Assembly: GCF_001513975.1 (NCBI RefSeq)
Contig: NZ_KQ947995.1
Span: 62,001-126,000 of the forward strand
DNA: 64,000 nucleotides
Direction: 5' to 3'
Source of the DNA: Streptomyces curacoi
GTDB taxonomy: Bacteria; Actinomycetota; Actinomycetes; Streptomycetales; Streptomycetaceae
Shown: positions 17,103-25,666 of the stretch, one piece after another
Layout: each line of letters opens with the position of its first letter
Position numbering within the stretch: the first letter of the stretch is position 1
Program-made: the position numbers and the translations under genes
Notes under the pieces: generated by a model
Database searches by the model: none
What the model was told of the DNA's origin: nothing
What the model saw: the letters and a program-made list of their open reading frames with translations, nothing else

Positions 17103-18695
17103 ATGAGCAGACCCGTGAGAGATGCCGGGAGAAGCTTCAACTCCCGTAAACGCGTGTGGATCTGGTCCGTCGCGGTCGCGCTCGTCGCCGCCGTTCTCGG
17201 GCCCGGCGCGCAGGCCGGTGCGGACGCGGACCGCAGTGGTCTCGCCGAGGCCATCGACACCATCCTGGGCGATCCGCGCATGGAGGGCGGCACGGCGAGT
17301 GTCGTCGTCGCCGACGCCGGCAGCGGCGAGCTCCTCTACCAGCATCTGCCCGCCACCCGGCTGATGCCCGCCTCCAACACCAAGCTCACCACCTCGGCCG
17401 CCGCGATGGAGATCCTCGGGCCCGAGTACCGGTTCAGCACCGAAGTCCTGACGAACGGGCGGCGGTACGGCTCCCTGCTGCACGGCGATCTGTATCTGCG
17501 CGGCACGGGGGATCCGACCCTGCTCGCCGAGGACTACGACGAACTCGCCGAGCGGATCGCCGACTCGGGGATCACCCGCGTCGACGGACGGCTCATCGCC
17601 GACGACACCCGGTTCGACACCCAGCGGCTCGGCCGCTCCTGGGCCGCCGACGACGAGTCCTCCTACTACTCCGCGCAGATCAGCGCGCTCAGCGTGGCAC
17701 CGGACACCGACTACGACACCGGGACCGTGATCGTCACCGTCACGCCGGGGGAGGCGGCCGGTGACGAACCGGTCGTCACCGTCACGCCCGACACCGACTA
17801 CGTCGACCTCGACGTGAGGGCCACGACCGTCGCCGCCGGCGGCGCGAACGACCTCACCGTCGAGCGGGAGCACGGCACGAACACCATCGTCGTGAGCGGT
17901 ACGACACCCGTCGGCGGGGCCGGCGCCAAGGAGTGGGTCACCGTGTGGGAGCCCACCGGATACGCCGCCGCCGTCTTCCGGGACGCGCTCGTGGAGCACG
18001 GTGTGAAGGTCGTGGGGCCGACGCGCCTGGGACGCCAGACTCCCGCAGGAGCAAGGGAGTTGGCCGCACATGACTCCATGGCGTTGAAGGACATGCTGAT
18101 CCCGTTCATGAAGCTCTCCAACAACATGCACGCCGAGGTCCTCACCAAGGCCATGGGCTACGAGGTCTCGCGGCAGGGGACCTGGAGCGCAGGGCTGGCC
18201 GCGATCAGCGGCTACCTCAAGGGCATCGGCGTCGACACCGGCAAGGTGCGGCAGGTGGACGGGTCCGGGCTCTCGCGGATGGACAGCTTCCCGGCCGGGC
18301 AGTTCGTCAAGCTGCTCCTCGCCGTGCGGGACGAGCCCTGGAACGCCGACTGGTACCGCTCACTGCCCGTCGCCTGCGCCCCGGACCGGTTCGTCGGCGG
18401 TACGTTGCGGTCGCGGATGTGCGGGACGGCCGCCGCGCTCAACGCCCGTGCGAAGACGGGGTCGTTGACGGGGGCGTCGGGGCTGTCCGGGTACGTCACG
18501 GACGCCGGGGGACGTGAACTCGTCTACAGCATCGTTCTCAACAACTATCTGGCCTCGTCCGTGAAGCCGCTGGAGGACGCGATCGTGGTGACGCTGGCCA
18601 AGTCGACTGCTCAGGCGGCCGGTTCGGCGTCGGTCCGGCGGGGCGGAACGAACATCGACATCGAGTGCAGTTGGCGTAAGCCGGATATCTGCTGA
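17103..18695 (+). CDS. D-Ala-D-Ala carboxypeptidase/endopeptidase, PBP4 (S13) family
   Basis: 530 residues from ATG at 17103. It has an N-terminal signal (about 15-42) and the three penicillin-binding motifs: SNTK (S91 nucleophile, K94), SNN at 339-341, and KTG at 451-453. The long insert between the first two motifs is typical of S13 enzymes (DacB). It trims or cuts peptidoglycan cross-bridges outside the membrane. The C-terminal cysteine pair (CSWRKPDIC) is unusual and could form a disulfide. It is followed by two hairpins. Confidence 0.92.
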   Translation: MSRPVRDAGRSFNSRKRVWIWSVAVALVAAVLGPGAQAGADADRSGLAEAIDTILGDPRMEGGTASVVVADAGSGELLYQHLPATRLMPASNTKLTTSAAAMEILGPEYRFSTEVLTNGRRYGSLLHGDLYLRGTGDPTLLAEDYDELAERIADSGITRVDGRLIADDTRFDTQRLGRSWAADDESSYYSAQISALSVAPDTDYDTGTVIVTVTPGEAAGDEPVVTVTPDTDYVDLDVRATTVAAGGANDLTVEREHGTNTIVVSGTTPVGGAGAKEWVTVWEPTGYAAAVFRDALVEHGVKVVGPTRLGRQTPAGARELAAHDSMALKDMLIPFMKLSNNMHAEVLTKAMGYEVSRQGTWSAGLAAISGYLKGIGVDTGKVRQVDGSGLSRMDSFPAGQFVKLLLAVRDEPWNADWYRSLPVACAPDRFVGGTLRSRMCGTAAALNARAKTGSLTGASGLSGYVTDAGGRELVYSIVLNNYLASSVKPLEDAIVVTLAKSTAQAAGSASVRRGGTNIDIECSWRKPDIC

Positions 18696-18736
18696 TTGCG
18701 CATAGTAAGCGCGTGAATACAGTAATCTGACGCCGT

Positions 18737-18794
18737 GACGCACCCCTCGGGTGCGTCCTCCCTTCACTCCGGGCCCCGTCCCCTCGGGGCCCGG
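18737..18794 (+). terminator. Two consecutive terminator-like hairpins after dacB
   Basis: Stem one: GACGCACCC with GGGTGCGTC (18737-18745/18749-18757), loop CTC. Stem two: a 10-bp GC stem (18769-18778 with 18785-18794). Both are perfect. They lie about 40 and 75 bases after the stop. Confidence 0.75.
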
Positions 18795-18857
18795 CCCGAC
18801 GAGAGCGGTCCCGGGACCGTGACTGGCTGCCTCACGTCGAAGGGAGGACGCCCCAGC

Positions 18858-18971
18858 ATGTGCCGTCACGAGGGGAAGAAACCGACTCTCGTCATGCGGC
18901 TGATCCGGCTCTTGCCGGAGCGGGCGGCAAGGCACGCGAGGAGGTGGCTGCTCTGGTGGCTCAGCAGGTAG
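18858..18971 (+). CDS. Possible 37-residue Trp-rich basic peptide
   Basis: ATG at 18858 is preceded by AGGGAGG (18841-18847), ten bases away. The product MCRHEGKKPTLVMRL... is strongly basic and ends in RRWLLWWLSR, with three Trp codons among the last nine sense codons. The last codons and stop lie in the left arm of the outer stem of the following hairpin. The arrangement resembles a leader peptide, but no plus-strand gene follows. It may be real, a regulatory peptide, or chance. Confidence 0.3.
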   Translation: MCRHEGKKPTLVMRLIRLLPERAARHARRWLLWWLSR

Positions 18972-19161
18972 CCGGATATCCCCCAGAGAGCTGGGGATAT
19001 CCGACAGGCTCCTGCTGAGCCTGGGCCCCCGCTCGGATACCGGTCCGATGCGGGGGCCCACCTTTTCTGGTGGGCCAAGAGACAGCCGGATGTCCCCACG
19101 GAGCTTGGGGACATCCGACAAGCTCCTGCTGAGCCTGGCCCTCGCTCGGATTCCAGTCCGC
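18958..19161 (+). repeat. Duplicated, covarying hairpin unit (114-bp period)
   Basis: Unit 1 (18971-19047) and unit 2 (19085-19161) are near-identical direct repeats. Each starts with an 11-bp stem and 9-base loop: CGGATATCCCC/GGGGATATCCG (18973-18983/18993-19003) and CGGATGTCCCC/GGGGACATCCG (19087-19097/19107-19117). The one stem difference is compensated on the other arm. Unit 1 is enclosed by an outer stem (18958-18968 with 19011-19021). Between them 19022-19032 pairs with 19050-19060, in conflict with 19055-19062 pairing with 19069-19076. Confidence 0.8.
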
Positions 19162-19212
19162 TTCCAAGTACAGCACAACAGCCCCCGCCCCGGCACCACG
19201 ATCACCCACAGT

Positions 19213-20223
19213 TCACGCCACCGCCCGGCGCCCCGTACTCCCCCTCTCCGTCATCCTCGGCGCCAGCAAGGTCGCCTCCGGCACCCCCTTCCCGCCCAGC
19301 TTCCCCATCAGCAGTTCCACCGCCCGCGCCCCCACCTCGGCGGACGGCAACGCGATCGACGTCACCGGCACCCGCAGCGATTCGGCGAGCTCATCCGGGC
19401 AGATCGCGGTGACCGACAGATCCCCCGGCACCCGCAACCCCAACTCCTCGAACGCGTCGATCAGCGGCTCCAGAACCGCCTCGTTGTGCACGACGACCCC
19501 CGTCAACGCGGGCTGCTCCCGCAGCAGTTGCTCGGCGACCGCACGAGCCGCCGCGGGCGACGCCTCGCACGGATGTACGGCGGAGGCGAGCCGCCCCCGG
19601 TCGGCGGCGGCCGTGAACCCCTGCACCACCCGCTGCGCGAACGCCGTCCCCCGCACATACACCTCCGGCGGCGACCCCACCAGCGCCACCACCCGGTGCC
19701 CCAGCCGCGCCAGATGCTCCACGCACGCCTCACCGGCCGCCCTGAAGTCGAGGTCGATGCAGGTCAGCCCCTCCGCGTCCGCCGGGAAGCCGATCAGCAC
19801 CGACGGCCGGTCGAGTCCCCGCAACAGCGGCAGCCGCGGATCGTCGAGCTGCACGTCCATCACGATCAGCGCGTCCGCAAGCGCCGTGTCCACGACCCGC
19901 CGCAGCCCGTCCTCGCCCTCCTCCTGGGTCAGGAGCAGCACGTCATGGTCGTATCGCCGTGCCGTCGTCACCACGGACACCGCGAACTGCATCACCACCG
20001 GCACATTGATGCCCGCCCGCAGCGGCACCATCAGGGCCAGCACGTTCGACCGGCTGCTGGCGAGCGCGCGGGCGCCGACGTGCGGGCGGTAGCCCAGTCG
20101 GCGGACGGCCTCCTCGACGCGGCGCCGGGTCTCCTCCGAGATCGGGCGTTTGCCGCTCAGGGCGTAGGACACCGTGCTGGGGGACACCCCGGCATGCCGC
20201 GCCACATCAGTGATCTTCACCAT
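19213..20223 (-). CDS. LacI-family transcriptional regulator
   Basis: 336 residues. An N-terminal helix-turn-helix (KITDVARHAGVSPSTVSYAL, residues 3-22) with the hinge ALASSRSNVLAL near 53-64, then a periplasmic-binding-protein-like sugar-sensing domain (60-330). It binds operators and releases them when a sugar ligand is present. Its ATG overlaps the stop of the alpha-xylosidase gene (ATGA), making it the last gene of the operon it probably controls through the two palindromes at 25570-25607. Confidence 0.93.
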   Translation of the reverse strand: MVKITDVARHAGVSPSTVSYALSGKRPISEETRRRVEEAVRRLGYRPHVGARALASSRSNVLALMVPLRAGINVPVVMQFAVSVVTTARRYDHDVLLLTQEEGEDGLRRVVDTALADALIVMDVQLDDPRLPLLRGLDRPSVLIGFPADAEGLTCIDLDFRAAGEACVEHLARLGHRVVALVGSPPEVYVRGTAFAQRVVQGFTAAADRGRLASAVHPCEASPAAARAVAEQLLREQPALTGVVVHNEAVLEPLIDAFEELGLRVPGDLSVTAICPDELAESLRVPVTSIALPSAEVGARAVELLMGKLGGKGVPEATLLAPRMTERGSTGRRAVA

Positions 20224-22475
20224 CAGCCCAGCTCCACCGTGAGGAACCCGGTCCCGGCCTGCGCCCGGACCTCCCGCTCACCCGCCGCCAGCCCCCAGGG
20301 CGCGGCCGGGTCACCGCACGACGCCCGCAACGTGTCCCCTTCCCGTACGACGGTGAAGACGACGTCCCCGACCCGCACCGTCCGCTGCGCGCCCCGCTCC
20401 ACCCCGTACGCCCGCAGCGTCACCCCGTCGGCATGGTCGTAGTCGGGCCGGTCGTCCACCGCGCCCACCGGGATCACCGCGCCCGGCCGCACCAGCAGCG
20501 GCACGCTCAGGAAGCCGTGCTTCTCGCGCACCCAGCGCGGGCCGGTCACCGTCCGCCCGCTCAGGAAGTGGGTCCAGGTGCCCTCGGGGACGTAGTAGGC
20601 CACCTCCCCCTCGTCGCTGAACACCGGCGCCACCAGCAGGTCCGGCCCGAGCATGTACTGCCGTTCCAGATGCGCGCACCCGGGGTCGTCCGGGAACTCC
20701 AGCACCATCGCCCGCATCATCGGCACGCCCTCGGTGTGGGCGGTGCGGGCGGCCTCGTAGAGGTAGGGCATGAGGCGCAGCTTCAGGCGGGTGAAGAGCC
20801 TTGCCACGTCCACGGCTTCCTCGTCGAACAGCCATGGGACGCGGTACGACGACGATCCGTGCAGGCGGCTGTGCGAGGACAGCAGGCCGAACGCCAGCCA
20901 CCGTTTGAACAGCGCCGGTGACGGGGTCCCCTCGAAGCCGCCGATGTCGTGGCTCCAGTACCCGAAGCCGGACAGGCCCAGGGACAGCCCACCGCGCAGC
21001 GACTCCGCCATCGACTCGTACGTCGCCTCGCAGTCGCCGCCCCAGTGCACCGGGAACTTCTGGCTCCCCGCCGTCGCCGATCGGGCGAAGACCACCGCCT
21101 CCTCCTCACCGCGGTGCTTGCGCAGCACGTCGAAGACGGTGCGGTTGTAGAGGAACGTGTAGTAGTTGTGCATCCGCTCCGGGTCGGAGCCGTCCGCCCA
21201 CCGCACGTCGACCGGGACGCGTTCGCCGAAGTCGGTCTTGAAGCAGTCGACGCCCTGCGCGAGGAGCGCCTCCAGCTTTGCGGCGTACCAGTCGCGGGCG
21301 GCGGGGGAGGTGAAGTCGACCAGTGCCATGCCGGGCTGCCACAGGTCCCACTGCCAGATGCTGCCGTCCGGGCGCCTGAGCAGATGCCCCAGTGCCTTTC
21401 CCTCCACGAACAGGGGAGAGCGCTGGGCTATGTACGGGTTGATCCAGACACAGATCCGCAGTCCCCTCGCCTTCAGCCGGGACAGCATCCCCTCCGGGTC
21501 CGGGAAGACCCGCGGGTCCCACTGGAAGTCGCACCAGTTGAACTCGCGCATCCAGAAGCAGTCGAAGTGGAAGACCGAGAGAGGGAGTTCACGCTCGCGC
21601 ATGCCGTCCACGAAGGACGTCACCGTCTCCTCGTCGTACGACGTCGTGAAGGACGTCGACAGCCACAGGCCGAAGGACCACGGGGGCGGGAGAGCGGGGC
21701 GGCCGGTCAGGGCCGTGTACTTGCGGAGGATGTCCTTCGGGGTCGGACCGTAGATGACGTAGTACGTCAGCTCCTGTGTCTCCGCGCTGAACTGCACCCG
21801 GGAGACGACCTCGGAAGCCACCTCGAAGGAGACCTTGCCCGGGTGGTCGACGAAGACGCCGTAGCCCGCGTCCGTGAGACAGAAGGGGACGTTCTTGTAC
21901 GCCTGCTCGCTGCACGTGCCGCCGTCGGCCTGCCAGAGGTCGACGACCTGCCCGTTCTTCACCAGAGGGCCGAAGCGCTCGCCGAGGCCGTAGACGGACG
22001 TCCCCACACCGAGGTTCAGCTGCTCGCGCAGATAGTGCGCCCCGGATCCGTCGCGCATGATGCCCATGCTCTTGGGGCCGCTGGAGGTGAGCGTGCGACC
22101 GCCGGCGAGGAACTCGACCTGCCAGGAGCCGGTGCGCGCGACCCGGACCGACAGCGCGCCGGAGGTGAGGGTCGCGTGCTCCTCGTCGTACGAGATCTGC
22201 GGGGTGGTCTCGTCCGACTCGGTGAGCTCGAACTCGGGGCCGCGGGGCTGCTCGCCCGAGAAGTGGGTCAGGGTGAGGCCGATGACGTCGGGCATCGGCG
22301 TGTGGGCGTTGATCGTCATGACCGGTCCCGTCATCAGGTCGCCGCGTGTGCGGATGGGCCGGGTCGGCGCGTGGATCTCCAGGGCGCCGTCCGACTCGGT
22401 GACATCGAGGACTTCGGCGGGATGGGCCGCGGTGACGCCCTCGCGCAGCAGCCAGTAACCGTCGGTGAACTTCAT
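20223..22475 (-). CDS. GH31 alpha-xylosidase (YicI-like)
   Basis: 750 residues from ATG at 22475; the frame is open further upstream but there overlaps the permease gene. The catalytic nucleophile is D415 in KTDFGE and the acid/base D481 in GGDCE, equivalent to D416 and D482 of E. coli YicI. The alpha-xylosidase segment HFDCFWMREFNWCDFQWDP is present, which distinguishes it from alpha-glucosidases. It has no signal peptide, so it hydrolyses imported alpha-xylosides such as isoprimeverose (from xyloglucan) in the cytoplasm. It is the fourth gene of the ABC-uptake operon, eleven bases after the permease. Confidence 0.94.
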   Translation of the reverse strand: MKFTDGYWLLREGVTAAHPAEVLDVTESDGALEIHAPTRPIRTRGDLMTGPVMTINAHTPMPDVIGLTLTHFSGEQPRGPEFELTESDETTPQISYDEEHATLTSGALSVRVARTGSWQVEFLAGGRTLTSSGPKSMGIMRDGSGAHYLREQLNLGVGTSVYGLGERFGPLVKNGQVVDLWQADGGTCSEQAYKNVPFCLTDAGYGVFVDHPGKVSFEVASEVVSRVQFSAETQELTYYVIYGPTPKDILRKYTALTGRPALPPPWSFGLWLSTSFTTSYDEETVTSFVDGMRERELPLSVFHFDCFWMREFNWCDFQWDPRVFPDPEGMLSRLKARGLRICVWINPYIAQRSPLFVEGKALGHLLRRPDGSIWQWDLWQPGMALVDFTSPAARDWYAAKLEALLAQGVDCFKTDFGERVPVDVRWADGSDPERMHNYYTFLYNRTVFDVLRKHRGEEEAVVFARSATAGSQKFPVHWGGDCEATYESMAESLRGGLSLGLSGFGYWSHDIGGFEGTPSPALFKRWLAFGLLSSHSRLHGSSSYRVPWLFDEEAVDVARLFTRLKLRLMPYLYEAARTAHTEGVPMMRAMVLEFPDDPGCAHLERQYMLGPDLLVAPVFSDEGEVAYYVPEGTWTHFLSGRTVTGPRWVREKHGFLSVPLLVRPGAVIPVGAVDDRPDYDHADGVTLRAYGVERGAQRTVRVGDVVFTVVREGDTLRASCGDPAAPWGLAAGEREVRAQAGTGFLTVELG

Positions 22476-22486
22476 GTGGGGGGTCC

Positions 22487-23320
22487 TTACTTCACGGCAC
22501 CCACGGCGATGCCGCGGGTGAGGGTCCGCTGGAAGACGAGGAAGAAGACGAGGGCGGGCAGGACGCCGAGGAGGGCGGCCGCGTTGGTCATCGTGGCGTC
22601 CATCAGGCGCTGGCCCTGGAGGACGCCGAGGGCCACCGACACCGTCTGGTTGTCGTTGGAGATCAGCATCACCAGGGGGAGCAGGAACTCGTTCCAGGTC
22701 CAGATGAAGAAGAAGACCAGGAGCACGCCGAGGGTCGGGCGGCTGACCGGGACGACGATCCGCCACAGCACCTGCCACTTGTTCGCGCCGTCGATGCGGG
22801 CCGCCTCGATGATCTCGCGGGGGAACCGGCCGAGGACGGCGGAGAGCAGATACGTGCCGAAGGCCGCCTGGAGCACCGTGAAGACGATGATCACGCTGAG
22901 GCGGGTGTCGTAGAGGCCTGCCTCCTTGCTCAGGTAGTAGATCGGATAGACCAGGGCCTCCTGCGGCAGCATGTTGGCCAGCACGAAGAAGGCCAGCACC
23001 CAGGTGCGGCCCTTGATGCGGCCGATGCCGATCGCGTACGCGTTGAGGATCGACAGGGCCGCGGCGAGCACCGCCACCGCGCCGCTGATCAGCAGGGAGT
23101 TGAGGAGCTTTTGGCCGTAGTCGACGCGCTCCCAGAAGTCCTTCAGGCCGTCGAGGTAGAGGCCCTCGGGGAGGCTGAGGGGGCCGTTCTGGGAGTACTC
23201 CGCCGGGGACTTGACCGCGTTGACGACGACGATCAGGAAGGGGACGACCATGAAGAGGGCCCCGAGGCAGAGGGCGAGGAGGACGGGGGAGCGCCGCAGG
23301 GCGGCTGTCCTGCTCGTCAT
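22487..23320 (-). CDS. Sugar ABC transporter permease (MalG type)
   Basis: 277 residues, ATG at 23320 overlapping the stop of the upstream permease (ATGA). Six membrane helices are expected. The EAA loop reads EIIEAARIDGANKWQVLWRIVVPVSRP (about 183-209), which docks an ATPase. No ATPase gene is in the operon; a shared one such as MsiK usually serves these importers in Streptomyces (established for cellobiose/maltose systems, inference here). Confidence 0.94.
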   Translation of the reverse strand: MTSRTAALRRSPVLLALCLGALFMVVPFLIVVVNAVKSPAEYSQNGPLSLPEGLYLDGLKDFWERVDYGQKLLNSLLISGAVAVLAAALSILNAYAIGIGRIKGRTWVLAFFVLANMLPQEALVYPIYYLSKEAGLYDTRLSVIIVFTVLQAAFGTYLLSAVLGRFPREIIEAARIDGANKWQVLWRIVVPVSRPTLGVLLVFFFIWTWNEFLLPLVMLISNDNQTVSVALGVLQGQRLMDATMTNAAALLGVLPALVFFLVFQRTLTRGIAVGAVK

Positions 23321-24231
23321 GTGCGGGCCCCTTCCTCGGCGTCCTCGGCCCGCGTCTGGAACTTCAGGCCGATCAGGGCGAGGACGAGGATGATCACCGT
23401 CAGCACGGTGGAGATCGCGGCGCCGTAGCCGACCTGGGTCTTCTCGAAGAACGTGGTGAAGGAGAAGTAGGAGGGGACGTTGGTCGCCCCGCCGGGGCCG
23501 CCCTTCGTCAGCACGTACACCGCGCCGAACACCTTGAGCGCGGCGATGGTGCACCAGGTCAGGACGACATAGGTCTCCGGGCGGATCTGCGGCAGCGTGA
23601 TGTGCCGGAAGCGGCGCCACCAGCCGGCGCCGTCCAGCTCCGCCGCCTCGTGCAGCTGCGGGTCCACCCGCTGGAGCCCGGCCATGAAGACGACCAGCGG
23701 GAAACCGAGCTGCACCCAGACCATGACGCCCATGACCGAGTACAGCGCGAGGTCGGGATCGCCGAGCCAGTCCTGCTGCCAGGAGCCGAGGCCGACGGCC
23801 TCCAGCAGTGCGTTGAGGGAGCCGTTCTCCGGGGCGAGGATCCAGCTCCAGACGATGCCGGCGACCGCGATCGGCAGCACCTGGGGGAGATAGAAGCAGG
23901 CGCGCAGGACGGTGACGACCTTCGAGCCGTGGTGCCGGCCGATGTAGTCGAACAGGGCGGCGGCCAGGACGAGGCCGATGACCGTCGGTACGGCCGCCAT
24001 CGCCACGACCATGAACAGGCTGTGCCGGAACGACGCCCAGAACTCGGAGTCGTCCATCAGCTCCCGGTAGTTGGCGAGCCCCGACCACTTCGGGCTCCCC
24101 ACGCCCTGCCAGTCGGTGAAGCTCACCGCCGTGTTCATCAGGAAGGGGGCGACCATGACCGCCAGGAACGCCAGGGCGCCCGGGAGGAGAAACAGGGCGT
24201 AGGAATGCCGAGGGCCGCGGCCTGCCCTCAC
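23317..24231 (-). CDS. Sugar ABC transporter permease (MalF type)
   Basis: 304 residues from GTG at 24231, which overlaps the stop of the binding-protein gene (GTGA). Six helices; the EAA motif LHEAAELDGAGWWRRFRHITLP is near 201-222. It forms the channel with the MalG-type subunit. Gene order binding protein, F, G, hydrolase, regulator is typical of a CUT1 oligosaccharide operon. Confidence 0.94.
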   Translation of the reverse strand: MRAGRGPRHSYALFLLPGALAFLAVMVAPFLMNTAVSFTDWQGVGSPKWSGLANYRELMDDSEFWASFRHSLFMVVAMAAVPTVIGLVLAAALFDYIGRHHGSKVVTVLRACFYLPQVLPIAVAGIVWSWILAPENGSLNALLEAVGLGSWQQDWLGDPDLALYSVMGVMVWVQLGFPLVVFMAGLQRVDPQLHEAAELDGAGWWRRFRHITLPQIRPETYVVLTWCTIAALKVFGAVYVLTKGGPGGATNVPSYFSFTTFFEKTQVGYGAAISTVLTVIILVLALIGLKFQTRAEDAEEGART

Positions 24232-25514
24232 TCCGGTGCGCCCTTGTCGTAGGCCTCCTGCAGCGCGTCCAGGTACGCGTCCGGTGTCGCGCTGCCGGTG
24301 ATCAGCTTCTGGGTCTCGGAGACGAGGACGTCGTAGAAGCCGGTGACCGGCCAGTCGGGGTAGAAGGCCAGGCCGTCGTTCTCGGAGAGGGTGTTGAAGT
24401 TCTCGATGAGCGCCTTGGACTGCGGGTCGGTGATGGCGTTCGCGTCGGCCGCGACGGGGACGCCGCCCTTGTTGCCGAGCAGGTTCTGGATCCTCTTCGA
24501 CATGGTGATGTCGATGAAGTCGTAGGCGAGCTCCTTGTTCTCGGCGTTCTCGGGGACCACCCACAGGTTGCCGCCGGAGCCGAGGGTCAGGTCGGATCCG
24601 GGCCACAGGAAGGTGCCCCAGTCGAATGCCGCCTCCGCCTGGAAGCGGCCGAACCACCAGCTGCCGGAGAACAGGATCGGGTACTCGCCCCGGATGAAGG
24701 AGACGCCCGCCTGCTCGGCCTTGACGCCGGTGGATTTCTTGCTGATGTAGCCCTTCTTCACCCAGTCGGCGAAGGTCTCGGCCGCGTACGTCCACGCCTC
24801 GTCGTGGAAGTCGGCCTCGCCCTTGTACAGCTCGAACGCGTCGACCCAGGCGCGGTCCGCCTTCGACAGGGCCAGCTGGTAGAGGTACTGGTGGGCGATG
24901 TACTCGTTGCCGGCGTTGGCGAGGGGGGTGACGCCCTCGTCGACGAACCTGTCCATCGCGGCGGTGAGTTCGTCGAACGTCCTCGGCTCGGCGATCCCGT
25001 GCTTTTCGAACAGGTCCTTGTTGTAGAAGACCATCGTGTACTCGGCGTAGTTGGGCACGCCGTACCACTTGCCGGAGCCCATCACGCCCTGTGCGTCGTA
25101 CCGGCTGGTGGTGGCGACGCCCGCACTGAGCTTCCTGTCCCAGCCGCGCCTGGTCACCTCGTCGGTGAGGTCGGTGAGGAGCCCCTGCTTGGAGAGCAGG
25201 CCCGCCGTCGCGTTGCCCTTGTTGTACTCCAGGATGTCGGGGGCGTCGGAGGAGTTGAGGACCATCTGGGCGGTCTTCTGGATCTGCTCGAAGCTCTTCT
25301 CCTCGTACTCCACCTCGACGCCCGGATGCTTCGCCTCGAACTCCTTGACCGCCTCCGCCCAGGCGACGCCCATCGCGCTGTTGGCGCCCTCGTAGTGCCA
25401 GAGGCGGAGGGTGTCGCCGGAGGAGCCACTGTCCGAGCCGCCGCAGGAGGCCAGCAGCAGTGATCCGCCGAGGACCACGGCCAGGGCGGCCACACGCCTA
25501 CGTGCCGTCAACAT
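24228..25514 (-). CDS. Sugar ABC transporter substrate-binding lipoprotein
   Basis: 428 residues from ATG at 25514, with GGAGG six bases ahead. Lipobox LASC with C24. The mature part is an extracellular-solute-binding family 1 fold: LRLWHYEGANSA at the start, YNKDLFEKHG and GGNLWVV segments. It captures the oligosaccharide, probably an alpha-xyloside judged from the downstream GH31. It is the first gene of the minus-strand operon. Confidence 0.94.
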   Translation of the reverse strand: MLTARRRVAALAVVLGGSLLLASCGGSDSGSSGDTLRLWHYEGANSAMGVAWAEAVKEFEAKHPGVEVEYEEKSFEQIQKTAQMVLNSSDAPDILEYNKGNATAGLLSKQGLLTDLTDEVTRRGWDRKLSAGVATTSRYDAQGVMGSGKWYGVPNYAEYTMVFYNKDLFEKHGIAEPRTFDELTAAMDRFVDEGVTPLANAGNEYIAHQYLYQLALSKADRAWVDAFELYKGEADFHDEAWTYAAETFADWVKKGYISKKSTGVKAEQAGVSFIRGEYPILFSGSWWFGRFQAEAAFDWGTFLWPGSDLTLGSGGNLWVVPENAENKELAYDFIDITMSKRIQNLLGNKGGVPVAADANAITDPQSKALIENFNTLSENDGLAFYPDWPVTGFYDVLVSETQKLITGSATPDAYLDALQEAYDKGAPE

Positions 25515-25569
25515 CCGGTGCCTCCAGGGGAGTCGGACGGGAGTCGGAGGCGACGTCACACAGTGTCTG

Positions 25570-25607
25570 TCGAATCGATTCGATGCGTGACGTCGAAGCG
25601 CTTCGAC
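25570..25607. promoter_or_regulatory. Twin palindromic operators (likely LacI-family sites)
   Basis: TCGAATCGATTCGA (25570-25583) and GTCGAAGCGCTTCGAC (25592-25607) share the pattern TCGAANCGNTTCGA. Their centres are 23 bp apart, about two helical turns. They sit between the divergent binding-protein and P450 genes, 56-93 bases before the former. A central CG with flanking inverted repeat is the usual LacI-family operator form. Confidence 0.75.
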
Positions 25608-25666
25608 GGGCGAAGGTATGTGCGACCCGTGGGTGAGTCAATGGATCGGGCGGGAATTGGTGAACC

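Larger units (their letters stand above)
18696..19212. other. 517-base convergent intergenic region with hairpins, mini-gene and repeats
   Basis: This gap lies between dacB (plus) and the LacI gene (minus). It holds two terminator hairpins, a possible 37-codon gene and a duplicated hairpin unit; each is listed separately. Apart from these no conserved protein is visible. Confidence 0.7.

Noticed and set aside
18858..19021. A trp-operon attenuator
   Set aside because: The Trp-rich mini-gene and hairpins resemble one, but no trp or other plus-strand gene follows and there is no terminator T-run.
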